A DNA stretch of 6,072 bases from an uncultured Clostridium sp. GTDB lineage: Bacteria > Bacillota > Clostridia > TANB77 > CAG-508. Where the stretch lies: positions 1-6,072 of the forward strand of contig CAMSEX010000074.1 in the NCBI GenBank assembly GCA_947057875.1, written 5' to 3'. The translations under genes and the position numbers were made by a program. Shown here piece after piece: positions 1 through 5,766 of this stretch (its first letter is position 1; every line of letters begins with the position of its first letter). The notes beneath the pieces are model-generated. The model had not been told where the DNA came from, made no database searches, and saw nothing but the letters and a program-made list of their open reading frames with translations.

Positions 1-211
1 CCTTAATTTGAGCCATATTGTTCACATCTACTGCTTTTTGCGCCTTTCCTAAAATGCCGTTGCTTCCTGCTACCAAATTAATTGATACCCCCGCTAAAAT
101 CAACAATACAATAATTGTAATCACAAGTGCAACTAATGTGATACCTTTGCTAGTTTTTTGATAGATAATATTTTTTTGTTTCCCTCCATCAATTTTTAGA
201 TTTTTTTGCAT
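1..211 (-). CDS. Prepilin-like (type IV pilin / pseudopilin family) protein, 3' end missing
   Basis: The first 70 residues are present; the C-terminal part runs off the left edge. A 22-residue polar, basic leader is followed by Lys-Gly and then a hydrophobic stretch beginning ITLVALVITIIV (residues 24-35) and running to about residue 44. This layout (basic leader, Gly at -1, long hydrophobic helix) is that of class III signal peptides cut by a prepilin peptidase, with the mature chain starting at Ile24. Mature position +5 is Ala, not the usual Glu. The frame starts at ATG 209-211, with a strong AAGGAGGAG-type ribosome binding site just upstream, inside the 3' end of the preceding gene. The two genes overlap by 23 nt, suggesting translational coupling. 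The family is clear from the N-terminus, but whether this is a pilin, a secretion pseudopilin or another surface protein cannot be told without the C-terminus. Confidence 0.8.
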   Translation of the reverse strand, partial: MQKNLKIDGGKQKNIIYQKTSKGITLVALVITIIVLLILAGVSINLVAGSNGILGKAQKAVDVNNMAQIK

Positions 212-416
212 CTTTTGTTCTCCTCCTTTTTCTAATTTTAATGTCTTTTTTGGTATTATTTAATGAAAATTCTATACATCTAATAATTAATGCATTTAAA
301 CTTATGTTTTCATTCTGGGCAATGGTCGCCAACTCCTCTTTTGTTCTATGTGCCACTCTTAGTGTTATGCGTTCTAATTCACTATCTGCAAGCTTTTGAG
401 GATCAAATTTTTCCAA
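189..416 (-). CDS. Small ribbon-helix-helix (Arc/HicB-like) DNA-binding protein with basic tail
   Basis: A 75-residue protein. Residues 15-23 (ERITLRVAH) look like the DNA-contacting beta strand of a ribbon-helix-helix fold, followed by helices at about 24-36 and 39-53 (ISLNALIIRCIEFSL); the ISLN turn is typical of Arc, CopG and HicB antitoxin domains. Residues 57-75 form a very basic tail with a KRRR run. The start codon is TTG (414-416), chosen because AGGGGGTG, one mismatch from a perfect ribosome binding site, lies 5 nt upstream and no nearer ATG fits. Such proteins usually act as dimeric repressors. No toxin gene is visible; the downstream partner is the prepilin-like gene, which overlaps its 3' end. 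A terminator at 484-517 separates it from spoVS, so it probably has its own promoter. An autoregulator or a regulator of the pilin-like gene is inferred, not shown. Confidence 0.75.
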   Translation of the reverse strand: MEKFDPQKLADSELERITLRVAHRTKEELATIAQNENISLNALIIRCIEFSLNNTKKDIKIRKRRRTKDAKKSKN

Positions 417-428
417 TATAACACCCCC
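414..428 (-). promoter_or_regulatory. Ribosome binding site and TTG start of the ribbon-helix-helix gene
   Basis: Read on the minus strand, AGGGGGTG (429-422) sits 5 nt before TTG (416-414). It differs from AGGAGGTG by one base. This pairing decides the start codon, since the first codon is not ATG. Confidence 0.65.
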
Positions 429-483
429 TGTTTGACATCGCTAGGATTATTCTACACAAAAATGGAAAAAATTATAAGTTGTC

Positions 484-517
484 AAAATAAATGACGCCAT
501 TGTCTATGACGCCATTT
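484..517 (-). terminator. Rho-independent terminator downstream of spoVS
   Basis: In the minus-strand transcript a 12-bp stem (arms 517-506 and 500-489) closes a 5-nt AGACA loop and is followed by a U-rich tail (UUU at the stem end, then AUUUU). The arms are two direct copies of ATGGCGTCAT, a sequence nearly its own reverse complement. On the minus strand the two imperfect positions become G-U wobbles, so the stem is fully paired; on the plus strand they are A-C mismatches. This asymmetry shows the hairpin serves the minus strand and ends the spoVS transcript. A second, weaker AT-only hairpin (529-548, 8-bp stem, 4-nt loop) lies between it and the spoVS stop codon and may assist. Confidence 0.65.
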
Positions 518-565
518 TATATGATATATAAAAAGTGAAAACTTTTTACTTAGAAATATTTACAT

Positions 566-829
566 TTATTTTCTTGATTCTATAATTAGCTTTATACCTG
601 TTCTATCTTCTCCTTCAACTTGAACCTCGGCAAAAGCTGGTATACAAACTAAATCTACACCTGCTGGTGCAACAAAACCTCTTGCAATAGCTACTGCTTT
701 AATTGCTTGATTCAATGCTCCTGCTCCTATTGCTTGCATTTCTGCTCTTGTGCTCTCCTTTACTAATCCAGCGATTGCTCCAGCCACTGAATTTGGATTT
801 GATTTTGATGAAATTTTTAAAACTTCCAT
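566..829 (-). CDS. spoVS: Stage V sporulation protein S (SpoVS)
   Basis: An 87-residue protein, the usual length of SpoVS, recognisable along its whole length: MEVLKISSKSNPNSVAGAIA at the start, then the hallmark segment IGAGALNQAIKAVAIARGFV (about residues 34-53), then LVCIPAF and a C-terminal DRTGIKLIIE. SpoVS is a small Alba-like protein; in Bacillus subtilis it is needed for late sporulation (coat assembly and progress through stage V), and homologues also occur in some non-spore-formers. ATG 827-829 is preceded by AGGAGG (836-841) at 6 nt. The gene is monocistronic: a terminator follows at 484-517, and upstream lies a long divergent intergenic region with candidate Spo0A boxes. In B. subtilis it is sigma-H dependent; I could not find a convincing sigma-H promoter here. 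Confidence 0.96.
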   Translation of the reverse strand: MEVLKISSKSNPNSVAGAIAGLVKESTRAEMQAIGAGALNQAIKAVAIARGFVAPAGVDLVCIPAFAEVQVEGEDRTGIKLIIESRK

Positions 830-1037
830 TTTTTTCCTCCTATTATTTTATTTTTTCTTGTGTTTAGTATGAAAATTAATGTTGACATTTTTTAACACAT
901 TTTTTCTCTGAAACAAAAATTCTCACACTTCAAAAGTATAAAAACTTTTTATATCTCTTGAACAAAAATATCTTATATTAAATTCTATTCGTTGTCCAGA
1001 GAAAAAGAACAATTTTTCCCAGTTTCGTGCGCCACGC

Positions 1038-1087
1038 TTCGACACTATTTTCAATCTTTTTTGAAGATTTTGTCACAATTTGTCGAA
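1038..1087. promoter_or_regulatory. Candidate Spo0A-binding boxes (0A boxes)
   Basis: The 0A-box core TGTCGAA occurs exactly at 1081-1087 on the plus strand, within TTTGTCGAATAA, a good match to the extended consensus. A degenerate copy, TGTCACA, lies at 1071-1077, exactly 10 bp (one helical turn) upstream in the same orientation, which is the spacing of tandem 0A boxes. A further exact core is on the minus strand at 1044-1038. They sit between spoVS and the DUF1540 gene, about 40 bp upstream of the -35 element of the latter. Control by the sporulation master regulator is plausible but inferred from motif matches alone. Confidence 0.4.
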
Positions 1088-1125
1088 TAATGTTTACAAT
1101 TATATTTTTATAAATAAAAAACATT

Positions 1126-1155
1126 TTGACTAAAAATAAAAAAATAGTTTATACT
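1126..1155 (+). promoter_or_regulatory. Sigma-A type promoter of the DUF1540 gene
   Basis: TTGACT (1126-1131), 18-bp A-rich spacer, TATACT (1150-1155): one mismatch from consensus in each hexamer. Transcription would start near 1162, giving a leader of about 23 nt that contains GGAGGT (1173-1178), 6 nt before the ATG at 1185. Confidence 0.6.
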
Positions 1156-1184
1156 AATATTATATCAGAAATGGAGGTCAAATT

Positions 1185-1358
1185 ATGGACGAAAAAAATC
1201 AAAGAATTAATTGTACAGTAAAAAGCTGTAAATATCATAATTGTAATCACAATGTTTGCCAACTACAGCAAATTGAGGTTCAAGCTTGCGAAAATTGCTC
1301 TACTGGAACACCTCAGGATGAATCTATGTGTGGTAATTACTGTTGCAAATGTGAATAA
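1185..1358 (+). CDS. DUF1540 family small cysteine-rich protein
   Basis: A 57-residue protein with ten cysteines (positions 10, 15, 20, 25, 35, 38, 49, 53, 54, 56) plus His18 and His22. The opening pattern INCTVKSCKYHN...VCQLQQIEVQ matches the DUF1540 domain (Cys-x-Val-x-x-Cys-x-Tyr, a later Cys, then Ile-x-Val), a short domain common in Clostridia and some Bacilli whose role is unknown to me. The cysteine density suggests metal binding, probably zinc. The tail ending CCKCE has additional cysteines and looks unusual for the family. There is no signal peptide or membrane segment. The start is well supported by GGAGGT 6 nt upstream and a good promoter. It is the only plus-strand gene here, divergent from spoVS and convergent with the operon on its right, with a terminator at 1374-1399. 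Longer plus-strand frames over the same stretch lack the promoter and ribosome-site support this one has. Confidence 0.85.
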   Translation: MDEKNQRINCTVKSCKYHNCNHNVCQLQQIEVQACENCSTGTPQDESMCGNYCCKCE

Positions 1359-1373
1359 ACAAAACTATAAATT

Positions 1374-1404
1374 AAGAGGATTCCGCATGGAACCCTCTTT
1401 TATT
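1374..1404. terminator. Bidirectional terminator between convergent genes
   Basis: Arms 1374-1384 and 1389-1399 form an 11-bp stem with the 4-nt loop GCAT. On the plus strand it has one internal A-C mismatch and a tail of TTTTATT, ending the DUF1540 transcript. On the minus strand the same position is a G-U wobble, so the stem is complete; it begins directly after the TAA stop (1402-1400) of the WG-repeat gene, though its tail (AATTTATAG) is less U-rich. Confidence 0.75.
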
Positions 1405-3025
1405 CATAAAATTTGTCACCTACAAATTGAAAATCATTTTTTTTCAATTGTGTTAAAAATTGTTCATAGCGTGTTACATACGGTGTTTCTTTATCATTTG
1501 AAATCGAATAATAATTTTTATAAATTTGCTCAATTCCATCTAAAATGGTTTCTCCAGCATGATTCAAAAGTCTCCAATTCATTTTGGCAAAACCATAATC
1601 ATTAAAATCAATTGCTTCATTAGTATTGCCAACAACATAGAGCCCTAGACCTGCTAAATATGGATCGATACAATCAAATTCCTCTTCAAAAATTTTGTTA
1701 AAACTCTGATCCAACACCATATATTTATGATTCGTATTTTTAGCAATATATCTGTCTTCCAAAACATAAATTTCTTCATATACATCAGAAAGCATTTCCC
1801 CATTTTCATCAATCCAATAAATTGTATCATCATTGTAATTTTTGAGTAGAATTTTATCTTCTTTATAATCTAAAATATGAGCCTTTCCTTTCATGATATT
1901 TTTCTTACCATATTTCGTAAACCAGCCCTGTTCTTTATTTGAAATATCAAAAAAGGGAATGGTTGAATTGCTGTATAAATAAACAAAATTTTCGTCATAA
2001 TCAATATTTTCACAATCCAATGTAAGACGAATATTCAAATCGTCTTTTTTAGCTAGTTCAAATTTATCTCCTAATCCCAAATTTGATTGTGTAATAAGAA
2101 TATCATATTCTTCATTATAATCATAACGATAGGTGTAGTTTTCCGAAACTTCATCATACTTTTTCGCGACTTGTGTAGTTTTTGTTGTAGGAACAACTTC
2201 AACTTGCATGTCCTCTGTTTGTTTTAACGTATTTTTATAAATTTCTTCCAATTCTTTCGTTTTTGCTTCATAATTTTCTTCTGAAGTTTCCGAATGATAA
2301 GACAGTACCATTCTCTTATTTTTCATGATAATTTTTGAAGTTCCTTTTTCACATACCAGCGCCACTTGGAAATTCTTATCAAATTGGGTAATTTTCACAA
2401 ATGGGCTTGCGTAGTCATAAATAAAATCAATAACTACATCGCCATTTTGATTGATATAGCCATATTTTCCGTCTTTTTTCACATTAATGTAAACATCTGT
2501 AATGTCTAATTCTGTTACATATTTAAAATAATCGCTAGAATATTCTTGATTATTCTTGTTTTCTTGATTTTTAATGTATTCTCCTATATTTTGATAAAAA
2601 AAGGAACTCCCAATCAAAATTATAATTGTTGCAATCAGAACTGCTACAATCGAAATTCCTGTGGTGCTATCAATTTCCACCACTGTATCTTTATATGTCT
2701 CGATGATAACAAGGATTCCAGAAATAATCGTAAAAGTAGCAATAGCTGGTTCTTGAATCAAAATAAAACTCAAAGCAAAAAAACCAAATAAATAACCTGT
2801 TTTTAGCTTACTATTATCAGCACAATTTCGATATTGGAGTACATCCATGATAACAACAAATGCCAAAATAATATAAATTGCTTTTTTTATCGCTGTCGCA
2901 ACGCTCAATTCCTGCATCGTCAAATCCACTAATTCTTGTGGTATATAAATCGTATAAACAAGGATTAATATACCAAAGACAATATTCATACCACCGATAC
3001 ACAAATTAACAATTTTTCCTCTCAT
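1400..3025 (-). CDS. Multi-pass membrane protein with C-terminal WG-repeat domain
   Basis: A 541-residue protein of unknown function. The N-terminal part has about five hydrophobic segments (roughly residues 5-28, 45-64, 76-93, 95-110 and 123-144), followed by a polar region of nearly 400 residues. Residues 183-211 (KKDGKYGYINQNGDVVIDFI and the following YDYASPF) fit the WG repeat, a beta-strand unit of the form K-W/Y-G-Y-I-(D/N)-x-x-G-x-x-V-I. More degenerate copies occur near the C-terminus (TIYWIDENGEMLSDVYEEI; LNHAGETILDGIEQIY). A charged stretch around residues 240-275 may be helical. With five membrane passes, the large domain would lie on the opposite side from the N-terminus; which side I cannot say. 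WG-repeat domains are thought to bind or scaffold proteins, but no partner is evident. ATG 3023-3025 has AGAGGAG 6 nt upstream, overlapping the stop codon of the NadD-like gene, so it is probably co-translated as the last gene of the operon. Confidence 0.8.
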   Translation of the reverse strand: MRGKIVNLCIGGMNIVFGILILVYTIYIPQELVDLTMQELSVATAIKKAIYIILAFVVIMDVLQYRNCADNSKLKTGYLFGFFALSFILIQEPAIATFTIISGILVIIETYKDTVVEIDSTTGISIVAVLIATIIILIGSSFFYQNIGEYIKNQENKNNQEYSSDYFKYVTELDITDVYINVKKDGKYGYINQNGDVVIDFIYDYASPFVKITQFDKNFQVALVCEKGTSKIIMKNKRMVLSYHSETSEENYEAKTKELEEIYKNTLKQTEDMQVEVVPTTKTTQVAKKYDEVSENYTYRYDYNEEYDILITQSNLGLGDKFELAKKDDLNIRLTLDCENIDYDENFVYLYSNSTIPFFDISNKEQGWFTKYGKKNIMKGKAHILDYKEDKILLKNYNDDTIYWIDENGEMLSDVYEEIYVLEDRYIAKNTNHKYMVLDQSFNKIFEEEFDCIDPYLAGLGLYVVGNTNEAIDFNDYGFAKMNWRLLNHAGETILDGIEQIYKNYYSISNDKETPYVTRYEQFLTQLKKNDFQFVGDKFYE

Positions 3026-3036
3026 TCAGCTCTCCT

Positions 3037-3552
3037 CTACTTATATAAATTATTTTCTTTGATATAGTTTATAATTTGGCTCGGAACTAAATCTTCAAAA
3101 TTTTCTTGCTTTTTTATCTTTTCCCTTACATTTGTAGAGCTTATATTTTTGGTCTTTCCAACTTCCCTGTCTAACACTATATACTGATATTTTTGCAGTT
3201 TTTCTTGGTCTTTCCAAGTCTTCATTTTCTCATAATTATCAGTTCCCATTATAAAAAATCGCTGTACGTTTGGAAACTGTTTCTCTATTTTTTGAAAAGT
3301 GTCAATAGCATACGTTTTTTGCATTTGATTAGCCATATCCAAAATTGCCAATTTCTCTTCTTTTTCAAAAGCCAATTCTAACATTCTTTTGCGATGTTCC
3401 AAAGAAATCAAGTCTTTTTTAGGGTACCAATCTCCCATTGGAACAAAATACACTTTTGCCAAATTTTCTTGCTGAATAACTTGTTTTATCAATAAAATAT
3501 GTGCTACTGTTAAAGGATTAAAGCAACCACCAAAAAACCCTATTCTCTCCAT
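3037..3552 (-). CDS. NadD-like nucleotidyltransferase (probable nicotinate/nicotinamide mononucleotide adenylyltransferase)
   Basis: A 171-residue HIGH-superfamily nucleotidyltransferase. Residues 5-18 (GFFGGCFNPLTVAH) are the phosphate-binding GG-x-F-x-P loop and the (H/T)-x-x-H motif, here T-V-A-H. MGTDNYEKMKTW (102-113) matches the substrate-recognition G-x-D-x-(L/Y)...W region of NadD, and ISSTNVR (137-143) is the second catalytic signature (I-S-S-T-x-x-R). NadD enzymes transfer AMP from ATP to NaMN or NMN in NAD synthesis. The protein is somewhat short for NadD (usually about 190-210 aa). Its PMGDWYPKKDL segment (38-48) replaces the usual PPHK-type loop, so the substrate could be NMN or something else. 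ATG 3550-3552 directly follows the TAA of the kinase gene with no gap; its ribosome site GGAG lies within the kinase's last codons. In many Firmicutes the main nadD sits elsewhere, so this may be a paralogue. Confidence 0.75.
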   Translation of the reverse strand: MERIGFFGGCFNPLTVAHILLIKQVIQQENLAKVYFVPMGDWYPKKDLISLEHRKRMLELAFEKEEKLAILDMANQMQKTYAIDTFQKIEKQFPNVQRFFIMGTDNYEKMKTWKDQEKLQKYQYIVLDREVGKTKNISSTNVREKIKKQENFEDLVPSQIINYIKENNLYK

Positions 3553-4050
3553 TTAATTCTCCATTAATACAAACTGTTTTGCCTTTTGTCTGAATTCCTC
3601 CAATGTTCCATCATTTTCTATATAAACGTCATATTCATATTGGTCAACATTGGCATCTGACTGATTGGTCAGAATTTTTTCCACTCTAGAACTTGTAATG
3701 AGTAAGGTTTTTGCATTTAAAATTTCTTTAACTTTTTTAATTTCCGATATTTCTCGAATGTGTACAAACATAATTTGTTGGTCTGAATTTGCCAAAAAAT
3801 CATTCACTTCATTCTTAATATAAGTTATTGGATAATCATTATAAGCAATACTAAGTTGTTTTAAATCCACTAATAATTTTCTACTTCGGTCATTTTTTTC
3901 GCCATTCCATCCCACTAAAATTTCGGCTGCTTCTTTTACCTTATCCACAGAGGAAATATTTTTTACCTTAACAAATTCACTACAAAATTCCACAAATGTA
4001 TCTTTTCCAACTCCTCCTGAGCCATTTATAACGATAATTTTTTTGTTCAT
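3553..4050 (-). CDS. Small P-loop kinase, nucleotide or dephospho-CoA kinase-like
   Basis: A 165-residue soluble protein. It opens with a beta strand (KKIIVI) and the Walker A loop NGSGGVGKDTF (residues 9-19). The Lys-Asp pair after the glycines, rather than the Lys-Ser/Thr of most P-loops, resembles phosphomevalonate and some nucleotide kinases. IMFVHIRE (93-100) is a plausible core strand ending in Arg-Glu. YDVYIENDGTLEEF (140-153) resembles the C-terminal Y-D-x-x-I-x-N-x-G-x-L-E segment of dephospho-CoA and related kinases. I infer a small-molecule or nucleotide kinase; the substrate is unknown. AGGAG lies 5 nt before ATG 4048-4050. It sits between metG and the NadD-like gene and abuts the latter with no intervening base, so the two are almost certainly made together. 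This suggests a related substrate, but the sequence alone does not prove it. Confidence 0.65.
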   Translation of the reverse strand: MNKKIIVINGSGGVGKDTFVEFCSEFVKVKNISSVDKVKEAAEILVGWNGEKNDRSRKLLVDLKQLSIAYNDYPITYIKNEVNDFLANSDQQIMFVHIREISEIKKVKEILNAKTLLITSSRVEKILTNQSDANVDQYEYDVYIENDGTLEEFRQKAKQFVLMEN

Positions 4051-4096
4051 TTTTTCTCCTAAATTTTGATTTTTTGGTTAATGTAGACTCCCCTAC

Positions 4097-5678
4097 TTAT
4101 GCATGCATTACATTTTTGATATAGTCTATCTCTTCTTCTCTATCTTTTCTCATAAATAATGGTTCTCCTTTTTCGACAACCTTTATATTTTGTGGAATTT
4201 GCGCATACGAACTTAGCGAATCCCATGTTTTTAATTCTTCTATATTTAAGCCTAATTGAAGGAATATTTTTTCTGCTGTTTCATTCATAAATGGCTTTAG
4301 TAAAATAGCAATTTTTCTCAAATTTTCTGCCAAGTGAAACATCACTGATTTTAGTTTTTCTTTGTTTTCCTCTTTTGCCAAAATCCAAGGCGCTGTCTCA
4401 TCAATATATTTATTCGTTCTGCTGATAATTTTCCAAACATTTGACAAACTATTAGCAAGATATAATTCATCCATATTTTTCTCAAACTCAGCCATTTCGT
4501 TCAATGTAAACTTCTCTAATTTCTCATCAACTTCATTTCTCTGCATAAATTCTGTTGGGATATTTCCTTCAAAATATTTATTCATCATGCCAATGGTTCG
4601 ATTTAAGAGATTCCCTAAATCATTGCACAAATCAAAATTATAACGATCCACAAAATCTTCTGGTGTAAATACACTATCAGTTGCAAATTGCATAGTTTTT
4701 AGTAAATAATATTTCAAACTATCCAAACCATAACGTTCTATTAAAGTTTCTGGATAAATGACATTTCCTTTTGATTTTGACATTTTGCCATCTTTCATAA
4801 CAAGCCAACTATGAGCATAAATTTTTTTCGGCATTTCCAAACCAAGTGCTTTTAGAAAAATAGGCCAATAAATTCCATGAAAACGGATTATTTCCTTTCC
4901 TACAATATGCAAATCAGCTGGCCAATATTTTTGAAACAAACTATCCTCATCAGAACCGTAGCCAAGAGCTGTGATATAATTCGTTAGAGCATCTACCCAA
5001 ACATATAGAACATGTTTCGGATCATTTTTCATTTTGATACCCCAATCAAATGTCGTTCGACTAATACATAAATCTTCTAAGCCAGGCTTAATGAAATTGC
5101 TAAAAATTTCATTTTTTCTAGAAACTGGAACAATAAAATCTGGATTTTCCTCATAAAATCTTATCAGCCAATCTTGATATTTTTTCATATTAAAAAAATA
5201 GGATTCTTCCTGCATTAGCTTTACTTCTCTGCCACAATCTGGGCATTTTCCTTCCACCAATTGTGTCCCGCGTAAAATAAGTTTCACAAGGCATACAATA
5301 CCAACCTTCATATTTGCCTTTGTAAATATCTCCATTGGTTAGAAACTTCTCAACAATTTTATCAACTGCTACTTCATGACGTGGTTCCGTTGTACGAATA
5401 AAATCATCATAAGAAATATTCATTTCTTGCCATAATTTTTGGCAAATTTTTGCCATTTTATCAACATATGCCTGTGGTTCCTCATGGCACTTTTGTGCCA
5501 CTGTTTGGATTTTTTGCCCATGCTCATCCAAACCAGTCAAAAAATACGCTTCATAACCTCGTAATTGCTTATAACGCTTAACTGTGTCTGCAAGTGTTGT
5601 TGCATACGCTGTTCCAATGTGAAATTTGCCACTTGGATAATAAATTGGTGTTGTTACATAAAATTTTTTATTTTCCAT
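4097..5678 (-). CDS. metG: Methionine-tRNA ligase (MetRS), interrupted by a one-base frameshift
   Basis: The enzyme charges tRNA-Met with methionine in the cytoplasm. In corrected numbering: HIGT at 20-23 (the HIGH ATP motif), TGLDEHG at 48-54, zinc-knuckle cysteines C128/C131 and C145/C148, KMSKS at 298-302, and NKYIDETAPW at 422-431 in the anticodon-binding helical domain. ATG 5676-5678 has AAGGA 7 nt upstream; the same frame is open further upstream, but that part does not resemble MetRS. The reading frame shifts at CGGG (5270-5267): the first 136 codons are in one frame and the rest (from about 5266 to the TAA at 4097) in another. Removing one base gives 526 aa, the size of MetRS forms that lack the C-terminal EMAP-like tRNA-binding domain. 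Both halves are otherwise well conserved, so a sequencing error or very recent mutation is likelier than old decay. Automatic callers may report two genes, about 5190-5678 and 4097-5335. The kinase gene follows 46 nt downstream. Confidence 0.93.
5267..5270 (-). other. Frameshift site in metG
   Basis: On the minus strand, ACG (Thr136) is followed by CGGG and then ACA CAA TTG GTG (Thr-Gln-Leu-Val), which re-enters the MetRS sequence in the next frame. Four bases stand where three are needed. One surplus G in the GGG run is the simplest reading and restores FTRTQLVEGKCPDC. Confidence 0.8.
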
Positions 5679-5710
5679 CTTTCTATCCTTTCTCTTATAC
5701 AATTTGCAAC

Positions 5711-5766
5711 TTGTCCCAGAATTGTATTCAAATAAATTCTCTAAATTTCTAAAATTTGTCCCAGAA
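5711..5766. repeat. 11-bp direct repeat flanking the metG leader
   Basis: TTGTCCCAGAA occurs at 5711-5721 and again at 5756-5766. The second copy encodes part of the C-terminus of the upstream membrane protein; the first lies in the untranslated gap before metG. It may be a small duplication or chance. Confidence 0.4.

Larger units (their letters stand above)
830..1184. other. 355-bp divergent intergenic region between spoVS and the DUF1540 gene
   Basis: No convincing gene. It holds the spoVS ribosome binding site (836-841), an AT-only inverted repeat (AAAAGT/ACTTTT, 932-949), a GC-rich patch with the palindrome CGTGcgcCACG (1026-1036), candidate Spo0A boxes (1038-1044, 1071-1087) and the DUF1540 promoter (1126-1155). 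A very tentative minus-strand spoVS promoter is TATACT (940-935), with TTGTTC 19 nt upstream; I would not rely on it. The spoVS leader is therefore unresolved and could be 100 nt or longer. Confidence 0.5.

Noticed and set aside
471..485. TTGACA (485-480) and TATAAT (476-471) on the minus strand as a promoter for the ribbon-helix-helix gene
   Set aside because: Both are perfect hexamers but only 3 bp apart, so they cannot form one promoter. Neither has a good partner at 16-18 bp, though one could still contribute to a promoter in this gap.
960..1045. A minus-strand small open frame from GTG 1045 of about 40 codons upstream of spoVS
   Set aside because: No ribosome site and no recognisable protein. 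The apparent peptide is most likely chance in a region with regulatory-looking motifs.
1252..1605. A 117-codon plus-strand open frame overlapping the DUF1540 gene and the WG-repeat gene
   Set aside because: It runs through the DUF1540 coding sequence in another frame, through the terminator hairpin, and antisense to the WG-repeat gene. It has no ribosome site and its composition is that of translated AT-rich antisense.
2546..3002. Shorter open frames inside the WG-repeat membrane-protein gene (plus 2546-2791, minus 2817-3002)
   Set aside because: Shadow frames within a well-supported long gene, with no ribosome site and no recognisable protein features.
4077..4102. Hairpin GTAG...CTAC just after the metG stop as a terminator
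   Set aside because: Only a 4-bp stem with no U-tract, and the kinase gene starts 46 nt downstream, so readthrough is expected.
5679..5748. A T-box or S-box riboswitch leader upstream of metG
   Set aside because: Only 70 nt separate metG from the preceding gene, too short for either element, and neither the T-box consensus nor an S-box structure nor a terminator stem is visible.
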